Of a stretch of 64,000 nucleotides of DNA, positions 34,842 through 43,888 are shown piece after piece (the first letter of the stretch is position 1; each line of letters starts with the position of its first letter). Origin of the DNA: CAYRYU01 sp964428355 (GTDB lineage: Bacteria > Muiribacteriota > Ozemobacteria > Ozemobacterales > Ozemobacteraceae). The stretch spans positions 1 to 64,000 of the forward strand of contig CAYRYU010000010.1 of assembly GCA_964428355.1 (NCBI GenBank), given 5' to 3'. A model generated the notes under the pieces. That model was not told the DNA's origin and made no database searches. It saw only the letters and a program-made list of their open reading frames with translations. Made by a program: the position numbers and the translations under genes.

Positions 34842-36299
34842 ATGACCCCTCGCTCCAGTACTTCCATGGAAAAGGAAACCAAGACCAACATGCATACCGA
34901 ACGAGTTCCCTACAAGGTTCATGACATCGATCTCTGGCAGCTCGGACGCAAGGAGATCGAGATTGCCGAACATGAAATGCCCGGATTGATGGCCCTCAGG
35001 GAAAAGTATGGAAAGAAGAAGCCCCTTCGCGGTGCGCGGATTGCCGGTTCCCTTCACATGACAGTGCAGACCGCGGTGTTGATCGAAACCCTCGCCGAGC
35101 TGGGTGCGGACGTCCGCTGGTGCAGCTGCAACATTTTTTCGACCCAGGATTCGGCCGCAGCGGCAATCGCCAAGCGCGGGATCCCGGTTTTCGCCTGGAA
35201 AGGTGAAACGTTGGCCGAATATTGGTGGTGCACCAACGAGGCGCTGACCTGGCCCGACGGGCAGGGCCCCACCCTCATCGTCGACGATGGCGGGGACGCC
35301 ACCCTCATGATCCACATGGGATACGATGCCGAGAACAACCCCAAGGTCCTCGACCGCACACCCGGCGGTGACGACGAGAAGGAACTTGTCAAAGTCCTCA
35401 AGCACCTGCTCAAGACCGATTCCCGAAAATGGCACAACATGGTTCCGAACATCAAGGGCGTCAGCGAGGAGACGACGACGGGAGTCCACCGTTTGTACAA
35501 GATGATGGAGGAAAAGTCCCTCCTCTTCCCCGCCATCAACGTCAACGATTCAGTCACCAAATCCAAGTTCGACAACCTCTATGGCTGCCGCGAGAGTCTC
35601 GTCGATGGAATCAAGCGTGCGACCGACGTCATGGTCGCCGGCAAAGTCGCCGTCGTCTGCGGATATGGCGACGTGGGCAAAGGTTCCGCTCAAAGCCTCC
35701 GGAGCTTCGGTGCCCGGGTCATCGTGACCGAAATCGATCCGATCTGCGCCTTGCAGGCCGCCATGGCGGGATACACCGTCGACACCGTCGAGGATTCGCT
35801 TGGAAAAGCGGATATCTACGTCACCTGCACCGGAAACCTCGACATCATCACCGCGGAGCACATGGCGAAGATGAAGGACCAGGCAATCGTCTGCAACATC
35901 GGGCATTTCGACAACGAGATCCACGTCGCCGGCCTCGAGAACTGGCCGGGAATCAAGAAGACCAATATCAAGCCCCAGGTCGACCGGTATACCTTTCCCG
36001 ATGGGCACAGCGTTTACCTTCTCGCCGAAGGACGATTGGTCAACCTCGGATGCGCCCGCGGACATCCCAGCTTCGTCATGAGCAACTCGTTCACCAACCA
36101 GACCCTTGCCCAGATCGATCTCTGGACAAACCCCCGTCCCGTCAGCGTCACCACTCTCCCCAAGAAACTCGACGAGGAAGTGGCCCGGCTCCATCTGGAG
36201 AAGATCGGGTGCAAGCTGACCGTTCTCTCCCAGAAACAGGCCAATTATATCGGAGTCCCCGTCGAGGGGCCCTACAAAAGCGACCAGTACCGCTACTGA
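34842..36299 (+). CDS. ahcY: S-adenosylhomocysteine hydrolase
   Basis: A 485-residue cytosolic enzyme that splits S-adenosylhomocysteine into adenosine and homocysteine, relieving product inhibition of methyltransferases. ATG 34842 follows AGGAGG. Diagnostic segments include GSLHMTVQTAVLIETL (about 67-82), CNIFSTQDSAAAAI (about 98-111), the NAD-binding GYGDVGKGSAQ (about 271-281) and the C-terminal EGPYKSDQYRY. The last two aromatic/lysine positions close the NAD site. It is a stand-alone gene with its own promoter and a good terminator. No SAH riboswitch is convincing. Confidence 0.97.
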   Translation: MTPRSSTSMEKETKTNMHTERVPYKVHDIDLWQLGRKEIEIAEHEMPGLMALREKYGKKKPLRGARIAGSLHMTVQTAVLIETLAELGADVRWCSCNIFSTQDSAAAAIAKRGIPVFAWKGETLAEYWWCTNEALTWPDGQGPTLIVDDGGDATLMIHMGYDAENNPKVLDRTPGGDDEKELVKVLKHLLKTDSRKWHNMVPNIKGVSEETTTGVHRLYKMMEEKSLLFPAINVNDSVTKSKFDNLYGCRESLVDGIKRATDVMVAGKVAVVCGYGDVGKGSAQSLRSFGARVIVTEIDPICALQAAMAGYTVDTVEDSLGKADIYVTCTGNLDIITAEHMAKMKDQAIVCNIGHFDNEIHVAGLENWPGIKKTNIKPQVDRYTFPDGHSVYLLAEGRLVNLGCARGHPSFVMSNSFTNQTLAQIDLWTNPRPVSVTTLPKKLDEEVARLHLEKIGCKLTVLSQKQANYIGVPVEGPYKSDQYRY

Positions 36300-36310
36300 T
36301 CCGGAACAAT

Positions 36311-36350
36311 AAGGACGCAGCGCCGAGAGGTTCTGCGTCCTTTTCCTTTT
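36311..36350 (+). terminator. rho-independent terminator of ahcY
   Basis: AAGGACGCAG (36311-36320) and CTGCGTCCTT (36333-36342) form a perfect 10-bp stem. The tail is TTTTCCTTTT, ending at 36350. It lies 11 bases after the ahcY stop. Confidence 0.88.
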
Positions 36351-36457
36351 CCATTTCCGGCGTTTTTGGTTTCTTTCCTCGGGACAGGTTTCATAATACA
36401 ATCGTCGTGATGGCCCCTCGGTGGGGGCGGGAAGATTCTTTTCGAGGGGGATGAGCG

Positions 36458-38596
36458 ATGGAATGCCCTTCCTGCAAGAACCAGATGAGCCGCGCGATCA
36501 ACGGCTTCGGGGTGGTGATCGATTATTGCGGAAGTTGCCAGGGGATGTGGTTCGACCGTGGGGAAATCCTGAGTTACAGCCGAAAACCGATGGAGCTTGC
36601 CAAGATAATGGCCGAAGACCTTCTCGGAGCGAAATCCGGAGACCGGATCTGCCCCCGTTGCCGCGGAGCGATGGAACAGGGCGGTTTGATCAAGCCGGAA
36701 CTCGAGGTCGACCGGTGCCGGGGTTGCGGCGGGATCTGGCTCGATTCCGGTGAACTTTCCGAATTGAAGAGCCTGGAGCAGCTTGACCGGGCCCGATCGA
36801 CGCGCCCGGGGCGCACCATTCTTCCCGAGATCGGTTCGGTTTCCGAGCCCAAGCCCGCAAAACCCTTGACCGGGGACGCACTGGCGGAACTCGAGGCGAA
36901 AAAGCAGGAAATCCCGACGCGGTCAGAGATTCTTGCACAACTCCCGATTCCCTCTTTGGCTTTCCGAGCCCTTTTCACGATGAGTTTCCTGTATGGCCTG
37001 CTCTACGTAGTGGTGGTATTGGCTTCCGAACAGCTCGACCTTCCCCCTTCCTTCGCGATCGGGATAACGGCACTGGTGCTTTTCATACAGTTCCTGATCG
37101 GTCCGTATCTCATGGATCTCCAGCTTTCCTGGTTGTTCAACCTGACATGGGTCGAGCCCGGGGCTTTGCCGCCGCATCTTCGCGAGTTCGTCATGAAGGT
37201 CTCAAAGGCCGAGAACGTGAACTTCCCGATGTTCGGTATCATCGGGGATTCGACTCCAAATGCATTCACCTACGGCCACACCCCTGGAAACGCCCGCATC
37301 GTCATTACCGAAGGCCTGATGGAAAAACTCACACCCGAGGAACTCGAGTCGGTCGTCGCCCATGAGATCGGCCACGCGGTGCATTGGGACATGGCCCTGA
37401 TGACCCTTGCCGCGCTTGTCCCGGTTGTGCTTTACCAGGTCTATCGTATATGCCGGAAGCTGCTCAAGGGAAGCAAGGGTGGGGGGAAAAAGGACGGGAA
37501 GCTCCCGATACTCGCCGCCGCCGTTGCCGCTTATCTGTGCTACGTTATCAGCGAGTATCTGGTCCTTTTTCTTTCGAGGACGCGGGAATACCACGCCGAT
37601 CGTTTTGCCGCCGAGAAAACCCAGAATCCGAATGCCCTTTCCGCCGCCCTGGTGAAAGTCGCCTACGGGTTGGCCTCGGATGCCGCAATGGCATCCAGCT
37701 CCGAGGAAGGCAAGGAACAGGAGGGCGCTCGCGAAGCCACTTCCGGAAGGATGTTCGCACCGCTCGGAATCTTCGATCCGACCTCGGCCAAGGCGCTGGT
37801 CTGCGCAACAGCCGTGATCAGCGGAGGAGGAGGGAACGTGAGCAAGGAACGGATCCAGGATGCCATGCAATGGGATCTCTGGAATCCCTGGGCCTGGTAT
37901 TATGAACTGCAGTCAACCCATCCGCTCGTCGCCAACCGGCTCGACCAGCTCGGAAGGATGTCCTTTCGGTTCGGGCAGAAACCTTTCGTGAGGTTCGACC
38001 GCCAGCAGCCCGAAAGTTACTGGGACGAGTTCCTCATCGACCTGGGCATTTTGTACCTTCCCCTGATTCTCGGGGTTGTGCTCGCCATCGCAGGATGGGG
38101 CCATCGTCATGAGGAAGCCCTCGCGCTTGGAGGTTTCATCGTGGGCTTGGGTGCGGGAAGCCTGATCCAGCTGTTTTTCTCCTATGGCTTCGAGTTTCTT
38201 CCCTATACCGTAGCCTCCCTCCTCAAGCAGGTCAAGGTCAGCGGGGTCAGGGCGATTCCGGCCAGATTGAAGGGCCGGATAATCGGAAAAGGGATCCCGG
38301 GGTATGTCCTGAGCGAGGACATGACGTTCCAGGACCAGACCGGCTACCTCTTCGTGGATTATGCCCAGCCCCTGGCTTTCATGGAATGGATCTTCGCACT
38401 TTCGAAAGGTTCATATGTCGGCCGTGATGTTGAACTCACGGGATGGTACAAGCGTTGTCCGGTTCCATATTTCGAGGTCTATGCGATCAATGACGGGAGA
38501 GCCGGAATCCTGGAACAATCATACTCCTACATTGGACGCATGGTCATGAACATTGTCCTGATCGGGATCGGGATTTTCGTGATCATGGGGAACTGA
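36458..38596 (+). CDS. zinc-ribbon/M48 (HtpX-like) membrane metalloprotease fusion
   Basis: A 712-residue fusion. The N-terminus has two TFIIB-type zinc ribbons: CPSCKN...CGSCQGMWFDRGE (about 3-36) and CPRCRG...CRGCGGIWLDSGE (about 66-101). Two transmembrane helices (about 170-215) follow. An M48 peptidase domain with HEIGH (about 305-309) and the third zinc ligand in SRTREYHADRFA (about 372-383) comes next. More helices at about 530-580 and a final one near the C-terminus end the protein. Known: HtpX/M48 proteases degrade misfolded membrane proteins with the active site facing the cytosol. The zinc ribbons may sense substrate or nucleic acid. The next gene follows within 10 bases. Confidence 0.9.
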   Translation: MECPSCKNQMSRAINGFGVVIDYCGSCQGMWFDRGEILSYSRKPMELAKIMAEDLLGAKSGDRICPRCRGAMEQGGLIKPELEVDRCRGCGGIWLDSGELSELKSLEQLDRARSTRPGRTILPEIGSVSEPKPAKPLTGDALAELEAKKQEIPTRSEILAQLPIPSLAFRALFTMSFLYGLLYVVVVLASEQLDLPPSFAIGITALVLFIQFLIGPYLMDLQLSWLFNLTWVEPGALPPHLREFVMKVSKAENVNFPMFGIIGDSTPNAFTYGHTPGNARIVITEGLMEKLTPEELESVVAHEIGHAVHWDMALMTLAALVPVVLYQVYRICRKLLKGSKGGGKKDGKLPILAAAVAAYLCYVISEYLVLFLSRTREYHADRFAAEKTQNPNALSAALVKVAYGLASDAAMASSSEEGKEQEGAREATSGRMFAPLGIFDPTSAKALVCATAVISGGGGNVSKERIQDAMQWDLWNPWAWYYELQSTHPLVANRLDQLGRMSFRFGQKPFVRFDRQQPESYWDEFLIDLGILYLPLILGVVLAIAGWGHRHEEALALGGFIVGLGAGSLIQLFFSYGFEFLPYTVASLLKQVKVSGVRAIPARLKGRIIGKGIPGYVLSEDMTFQDQTGYLFVDYAQPLAFMEWIFALSKGSYVGRDVELTGWYKRCPVPYFEVYAINDGRAGILEQSYSYIGRMVMNIVLIGIGIFVIMGN

Positions 38597-38605
38597 CACG
38601 CGAAG

Positions 38606-39328
38606 ATGGAGTCGGGCCAGGAAGTATACGGATGGTTCATGCGCTCGCGCTGGACAAGGATTTTCCTTCCCCTCGTGGTTTTGCTGCTTGGGATTGGGCT
38701 GTTCATAGCAAGCCGTGTCCTGACCTCGTTCAGGGAGGGGTTCGCACACGCGTTGGTTCTCTATGCGGACAAAGCCTGTGGGAGGCTCGGGGTCCCGGCG
38801 GATGGAAAGGAGGCCCTGAAAGGTGCTGTGGGACGTTTCCGGGAGGAATACCTTTCAGGAAAACACCCGATCCAGAAACCCCTCGACCTGATTCCGGCAT
38901 TCGACAGGGGGCCGCTTTTCGAGGCGATGCTGATCTCGGGTTTCCAAAACCGCTTCCGGTCAGCACGGGGTTTTGATCCTTTTTTCCTGGAGTGGAAGAA
39001 CGGAACACTTTCCCCGGCATCCAGATCCGCCTTCGTGGAAGAAGTAACTGAGTTCAAGGACATCAACTTCTCGGAGGTGGAGACATTCGCCTTCCCCCAG
39101 CCCGTTCGTTTTCTCAGGAAGACGCTTGGTGAAGGAGCGGTGATTGGAACCCAGATCGAGACCGGGTCTCCCCCGGGTGAGCTCCCGGCGTCAACGCCTT
39201 CCTCAGCCCCCCCTGCGATTTACGATGCATGTCAAGAAAGGGTGGAAGCTTCCCCACTTCCTGCGAGCTCACCTTTTGGAGAGCTCTTCGACAAGATCGT
39301 TCGCGAAGGAATCCCCCCCGCCCACTGA
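38606..39328 (+). CDS. hypothetical single-helix membrane protein
   Basis: A 240-residue protein of unknown function. One transmembrane helix (about 19-40, IFLPLVVLLLGIGLFIASRV) is followed by a predicted extracytoplasmic part of mixed helix and loop. The C-terminal 60 residues are proline/serine-rich (about 190-225) and end in a short conserved-looking segment, FGELFDKIVREG. It lies nine bases after the zinc-ribbon/M48 protease gene and is probably in the same operon, which suggests a role as partner or substrate of that protease. I recognise no domain. Confidence 0.7.
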   Translation: MESGQEVYGWFMRSRWTRIFLPLVVLLLGIGLFIASRVLTSFREGFAHALVLYADKACGRLGVPADGKEALKGAVGRFREEYLSGKHPIQKPLDLIPAFDRGPLFEAMLISGFQNRFRSARGFDPFFLEWKNGTLSPASRSAFVEEVTEFKDINFSEVETFAFPQPVRFLRKTLGEGAVIGTQIETGSPPGELPASTPSSAPPAIYDACQERVEASPLPASSPFGELFDKIVREGIPPAH

Positions 39329-39407
39329 CTGCGGCCATGGAGGGTTGCGTGCGGGGGCGCCCAGCCCCGGTCTCGCCAGGAGGCCGAATTCAGGTTGGGT
39401 TACGATT

Positions 39408-39908
39408 CTATTCGGGTGCAGCGGTTTCCTGGGTTTCCAGCTTCGAAATGGCCCTGTTCAGGGCTTCCTGCTCGAGGAACAGGCCGGACATCTCCTCCTG
39501 AAGGTCAGCCGCCTCCTGCTTTTGTGCGGCGGAAACGGTTTCGGGGTTCGCCTTCGCCAATTCCTCGGTCTGGACCCTGAGCTCTGCCACCCTTGAATCG
39601 ACCTGGGAAAGGCGGGTGCGGAGTTCCTCGACAGGCCTCAGCAGCAGGGAGCCCACGAGTGCCTCGATTTTTTCCTCACGCGCCCGGATTTCCGGACCGA
39701 ATGTCTGTTCTATCCTCTCAGCGTCCTCCTGCGCGGCTTTCAGGGTCTCATCGGCCTTCCTGTTCAGTGCGTCCAGCTTCCTCAGCATCTCATCGGAGGA
39801 ATCTGAGGCATTTCCAGGAGTGTCACCCGAAACCGGCCCGAAGGGGAATCCGATGAAAAGGAGGAGGAGAAGTCCCAGTGCAGGGCAATTCTTAACCATC
39901 GTTTCCAT
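39408..39908 (-). CDS. small exported coiled-coil protein
   Basis: A 166-residue protein. ATG 39908 lies six bases after GGGAGG. A signal peptide (about 1-28, core GLLLLLFIGFPFG, ending VSG) precedes a long coiled coil (about 35-160) with heptads such as MLRKLDALNRKADETLKAA and SRVAELRVQTEELAK. Composition is strongly Glu/Ala/Leu/Gln. It has no enzymatic motif. It may be a periplasmic structural or adaptor protein. It is convergent to the hypothetical membrane protein. Confidence 0.78.
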   Translation of the reverse strand: METMVKNCPALGLLLLLFIGFPFGPVSGDTPGNASDSSDEMLRKLDALNRKADETLKAAQEDAERIEQTFGPEIRAREEKIEALVGSLLLRPVEELRTRLSQVDSRVAELRVQTEELAKANPETVSAAQKQEAADLQEEMSGLFLEQEALNRAISKLETQETAAPE

Positions 39909-40103
39909 TTCAAACCTCCCTTCCCCGGAAATTATAGCATTCTTCAAAATCCCTCGCAGATCTTGGGGCAGTCTGAAGTGCGATTGCCCTGGGGATGGAC
40001 TCGAGATGGAAAGAAAACCGCGTTTGGGGTATCCTTTCGGTGGACGTTTCCGGGATCCCGGGTCCGCCCGGAGCCTGGAGGCAATTTCCCAGGGAGGCTA
40101 ACG

Positions 40104-41378
40104 ATGGCCAAGGCGAAAGTTGCGATCCTCAAAACCTCACCCGCACGTGTCCTTTCAGACTATCACGAACTGATGAACCTCGCGGGGTACCGCGAGGTGA
40201 TTTCCCCCGACGCCGAAACAGGACTCAAGATCAACATCTCCTGGCATTTCTTCTACCCTGGTGCATCGACCACTCCCTGGCAGCTCGAGGGTGTCATCCG
40301 GGCCATGAAAGGGGACGGGTACGACCCGAAGAAAATCCATGCCTGCCACAATCGGACGGTGGTGATCGATGCCCACCTGGGGGAGCGGCAGAACAAGCAG
40401 GTCAACGTCGTTGAGGCCCATGGGCTGAAGAATGTGCACCTGTACGAAGGCGGGGAAGAATGGATCGACGTTCGGGAAGCGGTGGGTGACCTGACGAAGG
40501 AGTTTCTCTGCCTCAACGAGGTCTACCCGAACGGTTTCATGATTCCACGCAGGTTCAAGGGGGAAAACATCGTTCACCTTCCGACGGTAAAGACCCATAT
40601 CTTCACCACCATGACCGGGGCGATGAAGAATGCCTTCGGGGGGCTTCTGAACGAACACCGCCACTGGACCCATCCCGTCATCCACGAAACGCTCGTGGAT
40701 CTGCTGATGATCCAGAAGAAGATCCATCGGGGAGTCTTCGCGGTCATGGATGGAACCTTTGCCGGGGACGGCCCGGGGCCCCGGTGCATGATCCCCCATG
40801 TGAAGAACGTCCTTCTTGCCTCATCCGACCAGGTGGCGATCGACGCGGTTGCGGCCAAGTTGATGGGCTTTGATCCCCTGCGCGATGTGAAGTTCATCCG
40901 GTTGGCGCATGAAAAGGGCCTCGGATGCGGTGATCCGAGGGATATCGAGATCGTTGGCGACCGCGAAGCCGCCGAACAGAACTGGAACTTCGAGGGGCCG
41001 TTCAAGCACATGACTTTCGCTTCAAGATATCAACACAAGATCTACTGGGGGCCCCTGAAAGGACCGCTGGAATGGTCACTGAAGACCTGGCTCGCTCCCT
41101 GGTCATACGTCGCCTCGGTGGTCTACCACGATCTCTTCTGGTACCCGATCTACGCGAAGAACCATCTGAAGCGGATGATGAAAAGCCCATGGGGAAGGCT
41201 CTTCGCCAACTGGGAGAAGGTCTCTCCCCTGGCCGATGGAAATGGCTTCCCAGAGCTTGGCGAGGCTGATCCAAAATCCCTCAGGATCGATTACCGGCAT
41301 TTCCTGGAAGGATTGCGGTTGGTGGGAATGGCAGTGGCGGAATCCCCGGAGTTCAAGCCAAAACAAAAATCCCGCTAG
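40104..41378 (+). CDS. DUF362 family protein
   Basis: A 424-residue protein. ATG 40104 follows GGGAGG by seven bases. Features typical of DUF362 are the segment LPTVKTHIFTTMTGAMKNAFGG (about 196-217) and VMDGTFAGDGPGP (about 222-234, probable metal or nucleotide region). SSDQVAIDAVAAKLMGFDP (about 249-267) follows. The usual CxxC ferredoxin tail of some members is absent. Family function is not established. No partner gene is evident. Confidence 0.85.
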   Translation: MAKAKVAILKTSPARVLSDYHELMNLAGYREVISPDAETGLKINISWHFFYPGASTTPWQLEGVIRAMKGDGYDPKKIHACHNRTVVIDAHLGERQNKQVNVVEAHGLKNVHLYEGGEEWIDVREAVGDLTKEFLCLNEVYPNGFMIPRRFKGENIVHLPTVKTHIFTTMTGAMKNAFGGLLNEHRHWTHPVIHETLVDLLMIQKKIHRGVFAVMDGTFAGDGPGPRCMIPHVKNVLLASSDQVAIDAVAAKLMGFDPLRDVKFIRLAHEKGLGCGDPRDIEIVGDREAAEQNWNFEGPFKHMTFASRYQHKIYWGPLKGPLEWSLKTWLAPWSYVASVVYHDLFWYPIYAKNHLKRMMKSPWGRLFANWEKVSPLADGNGFPELGEADPKSLRIDYRHFLEGLRLVGMAVAESPEFKPKQKSR

Positions 41379-41382
41379 AAGG

Positions 41383-41438
41383 GGGCGTTTGCGATGCGCC
41401 ATCCGGGCTGCAAACGCCCACTTCCCGCATCGTGCGGG
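41383..41438 (+). terminator. paired hairpins between convergent genes (possible terminator)
   Basis: GGGCGTTTGC (41383-41392) and GCAAACGCCC (41410-41419) form a perfect 10-bp stem with a 17-base loop. CCCGCA/TGCGGG (41424-41438) makes a second 6-bp stem with a 3-base loop. They start five bases after the DUF362 stop. There is no U tract, so termination would be factor-dependent, or the structure may protect mRNA ends. Confidence 0.45.
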
Positions 41439-41530
41439 TCGGGTCCCCGAAACACTCGCCCGGGGGGCGCAGCCGGCGGAGGCCGCAGGGGAGGGGACCT
41501 GCCGGGGGTTTCCGGGGAGTTTCTGGTGGG

Positions 41531-42145
41531 TCAGACTTCCTGCAGGAGCAGGTGTTTGCAGTGGCGGATGACTCCCGCCCAGTTGTCCAGGGGGGCGGGC
41601 CGGTCGAGCAGGACCTCCTCGATCGCCATCGCTGCCTGAACGGCAAAGAGATTTGCCGGGACCTTTCCCACAGTCATCCCCATTCCGGGGACAACAATAC
41701 TTTCGATGTGGTCTGATACCTTCTCGCCGTTCTCGAAACTTCCGAATTTCCAGAGATGAAGGATTCCCCTCATGGCAAGGTAGGGGTTCACGGTATCCCT
41801 TGGGAGAGGCATGGGAATCCGCATGACCGGTGCGGAAATCAACCAGGGGATTCCCGGATTGTTGGTGGGAATGATATCAGCCTGGCCGATCAGCATTTCG
41901 CCATGATAACGCCGTTTGATCAGGGCCTGGAGCCGCTTGGGGAGATCCTCGCCGAAATGTTCGGCATAGCTCAGGTCGACCCCTTCGTCCATCATCCCGA
42001 AGCAATTCCCGGGGCTGACGATGGCGTCCCTTTGCAGGGAGGTGAATTCCCCCCGCAGGACTTCGACATTGTCGAATTTTCCAAGGTATCTTCGCCAGAT
42101 TTCGGAAGTTTCGAAACGCTGGGATAGAAACGAGAGCTTCAGCAT
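41531..42145 (-). CDS. macro domain protein
   Basis: A 204-residue protein. ATG 42145 follows GGAGAGG. The Appr-1''-p-binding core reads VSPGNCFGMMDEGVDLSYAEHFG (about 41-63), with the DAIVSPGN and glycine-rich loop of ADP-ribose-binding macro domains. SIVVPGMGMTVGKVP (about 155-169) matches the second phosphate loop. It likely binds or hydrolyses ADP-ribose, but the catalytic class is not clear. No toxin partner is adjacent, so it may be a general ADP-ribose processor. Confidence 0.85.
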   Translation of the reverse strand: MLKLSFLSQRFETSEIWRRYLGKFDNVEVLRGEFTSLQRDAIVSPGNCFGMMDEGVDLSYAEHFGEDLPKRLQALIKRRYHGEMLIGQADIIPTNNPGIPWLISAPVMRIPMPLPRDTVNPYLAMRGILHLWKFGSFENGEKVSDHIESIVVPGMGMTVGKVPANLFAVQAAMAIEEVLLDRPAPLDNWAGVIRHCKHLLLQEV

Positions 42146-42390
42146 GGTCCAAACCTCTCCGGAAAAAGGATCCGCAGTTCCTGTCACTATCCGGGAAGGG
42201 GAAAATCCACCTCCCGGGGGCATTGGAACAATGTATCATGGCCCCAGCCCCGTGACAAGAAAACTTTAGCTCAGGGATGGAAGCGCTCGGGATGGGGGAC
42301 CCGGTCACTCATCGATCGTGGATACCTCCCCCTGACGCAGGTGGTTGAAATGTGCTAGATTGATGCAATCAAGGAGGAACCGGAAAGCGA

Positions 42391-43527
42391 ATGGCATACT
42401 TCAGGATCGAACCTATCGAGTCGGGGTATCTCCAGATGGTCGTAGAAGGATCGGTCACCAGGAACGACCAGGACATCTTCAAGGCAATGTCCTCTCTTTC
42501 GAAGAAGCGGAGCCCAGTGATACTCAACCTCTCCGATTTGAGAAGCGGATGCCAGGAGTTCTTCGGTTTCATCCAGGAGCTTTCGCTTCGGACCCCGATC
42601 AAGGTGGTTTCCGGAAACCAGGAGGTTGTCCAGAGTTGCGTCCAGAACGGGATAAGCTCATTCGCAACCTTGAAAAATGCAGTCGTTTCGCAAGCGGGAG
42701 ACGAAACCCTCAAGAAGATCTCCCTTGCGCTCAGGGACTTTCCGATCCTGAACGTGGAAGCCTACCAACTGGCGGTCTATATTTCGACCCAGGACGCCAA
42801 TTTCCCTGACCTGGAGGTCAAGGTCCGCAGGAATCCCAATCTGGCCGGTCAAATACTGAGGCTGGCGAATACCGCTTTCTTCCTCCGGTCGGGAAAAGCC
42901 GAAACCCTTCACCAGGCTTTCATCGTCCTCGGCTTTGCGAACCTCCGCCAGATTTTCTTGTACAATTTTTATAATAGTGTCAGTTCGCTTTTCAAGGCGC
43001 AAAAGGAAGTCATCGACCATGGCAGAAGGTGCGCACTGGTGGCCGATTTTATTGCCCGGTCGGCTGGGAGCAAGCCGGAAGAATGCGCCCGGGTTAGGAT
43101 AGGTGCGCTTCTTCACGACATCGGCAAGCAGGTGCTCTCGTTCCTTTTCCCCGGCCAGTATGAAAAGGTCACCCCACTGGCCCGCCAGAAGAAGATCGAC
43201 ACGGCGGATTCCGAACGCCTGCTTTTCGGAGTCGACCATCAGGCCGTTGGGAGCATGGTCTGCCACAGGTGGAATTTCCCCACCTACCTTTCCGACATCA
43301 TCGGGGACCACCATTTCCTGTCCGTTTCCAGGTGGAACGATCTCACCCTTCCCGTGTTCGTGGCCAACAACTTCGTCAACGATCTCGATCAGGAGCCATA
43401 TCAGAGCTATTTCCAGAAGCTCGAATCCTACTTCGCCCTGAAGAAGAAGACCCTCCCTTGGAAAAATGTCCCCCTGGAACTGAAGCACCACCTGGAATCG
43501 CAACCCGACGTTTTTTCAGCCTCCTGA
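42391..43527 (+). CDS. HDOD-domain signalling protein with N-terminal STAS-like domain
   Basis: A 378-residue protein. Residues about 1-100 resemble a STAS-type fold (VVEGSVTRNDQD, VILNLSDLRSG). Residues about 110-310 form an HDOD domain: VRRNPNLAGQILRLANTAFF (about 145-164), a histidine/aspartate pair in LLHDIGKQVLSF (about 242-253) and DHQAVGSMVCHRWNFP (about 281-296). HDOD proteins are non-catalytic or weak HD-type signalling modules often linked to cyclic di-GMP and motility. The HD pair is retained here. RBS AAGGAGG lies upstream. Confidence 0.87.
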   Translation: MAYFRIEPIESGYLQMVVEGSVTRNDQDIFKAMSSLSKKRSPVILNLSDLRSGCQEFFGFIQELSLRTPIKVVSGNQEVVQSCVQNGISSFATLKNAVVSQAGDETLKKISLALRDFPILNVEAYQLAVYISTQDANFPDLEVKVRRNPNLAGQILRLANTAFFLRSGKAETLHQAFIVLGFANLRQIFLYNFYNSVSSLFKAQKEVIDHGRRCALVADFIARSAGSKPEECARVRIGALLHDIGKQVLSFLFPGQYEKVTPLARQKKIDTADSERLLFGVDHQAVGSMVCHRWNFPTYLSDIIGDHHFLSVSRWNDLTLPVFVANNFVNDLDQEPYQSYFQKLESYFALKKKTLPWKNVPLELKHHLESQPDVFSAS

Positions 43528-43580
43528 AGGGGTTGGACCTCCCCCGGCTCGGGAAAAGGCGGGCCGGATCCGGGTCCGGA

Positions 43581-43868
43581 TCACAGGCCTTCCACGATGA
43601 ACGCTTTCGTCCTTGCAGCCCTGCTTCGGAGCTCCCGGGCCTTCGAATACTCGGGGGAGTTCCACCAGCGGCGTGCCTCCTCCACGCTTCCGAATTCGAT
43701 CATCACGAGGCGGTTGGGGTTGATGTCCCCCTCCAGTATCTCGGCTCTTCCGCCTCGAACCAGGGGCTTTCCGCCGTATAGCCTAATGGTGGGCGCCCCT
43801 GCAGCCTTGTACTCTTCATAAACCTCACGATCAAGGACTTCGATATCCAGAATGACGTACGCGGACAT
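43581..43868 (-). CDS. DUF1330 family protein
   Basis: A 95-residue ferredoxin-fold (dimeric alpha-beta barrel) protein. ATG 43868 follows GGGAGG. The family pattern is clear: YVILDIEVLDREVYEEYK, then IEFGSVEEARRWWNSPEYSK (about 55-74). The reaction is not established for the family. It lies 20 bases after the SAM hydroxide adenosyltransferase gene and ends the minus-strand operon. Confidence 0.87.
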   Translation of the reverse strand: MSAYVILDIEVLDREVYEEYKAAGAPTIRLYGGKPLVRGGRAEILEGDINPNRLVMIEFGSVEEARRWWNSPEYSKARELRSRAARTKAFIVEGL

Positions 43869-43888
43869 GGTTCCTCCCTTCGGTTCCT

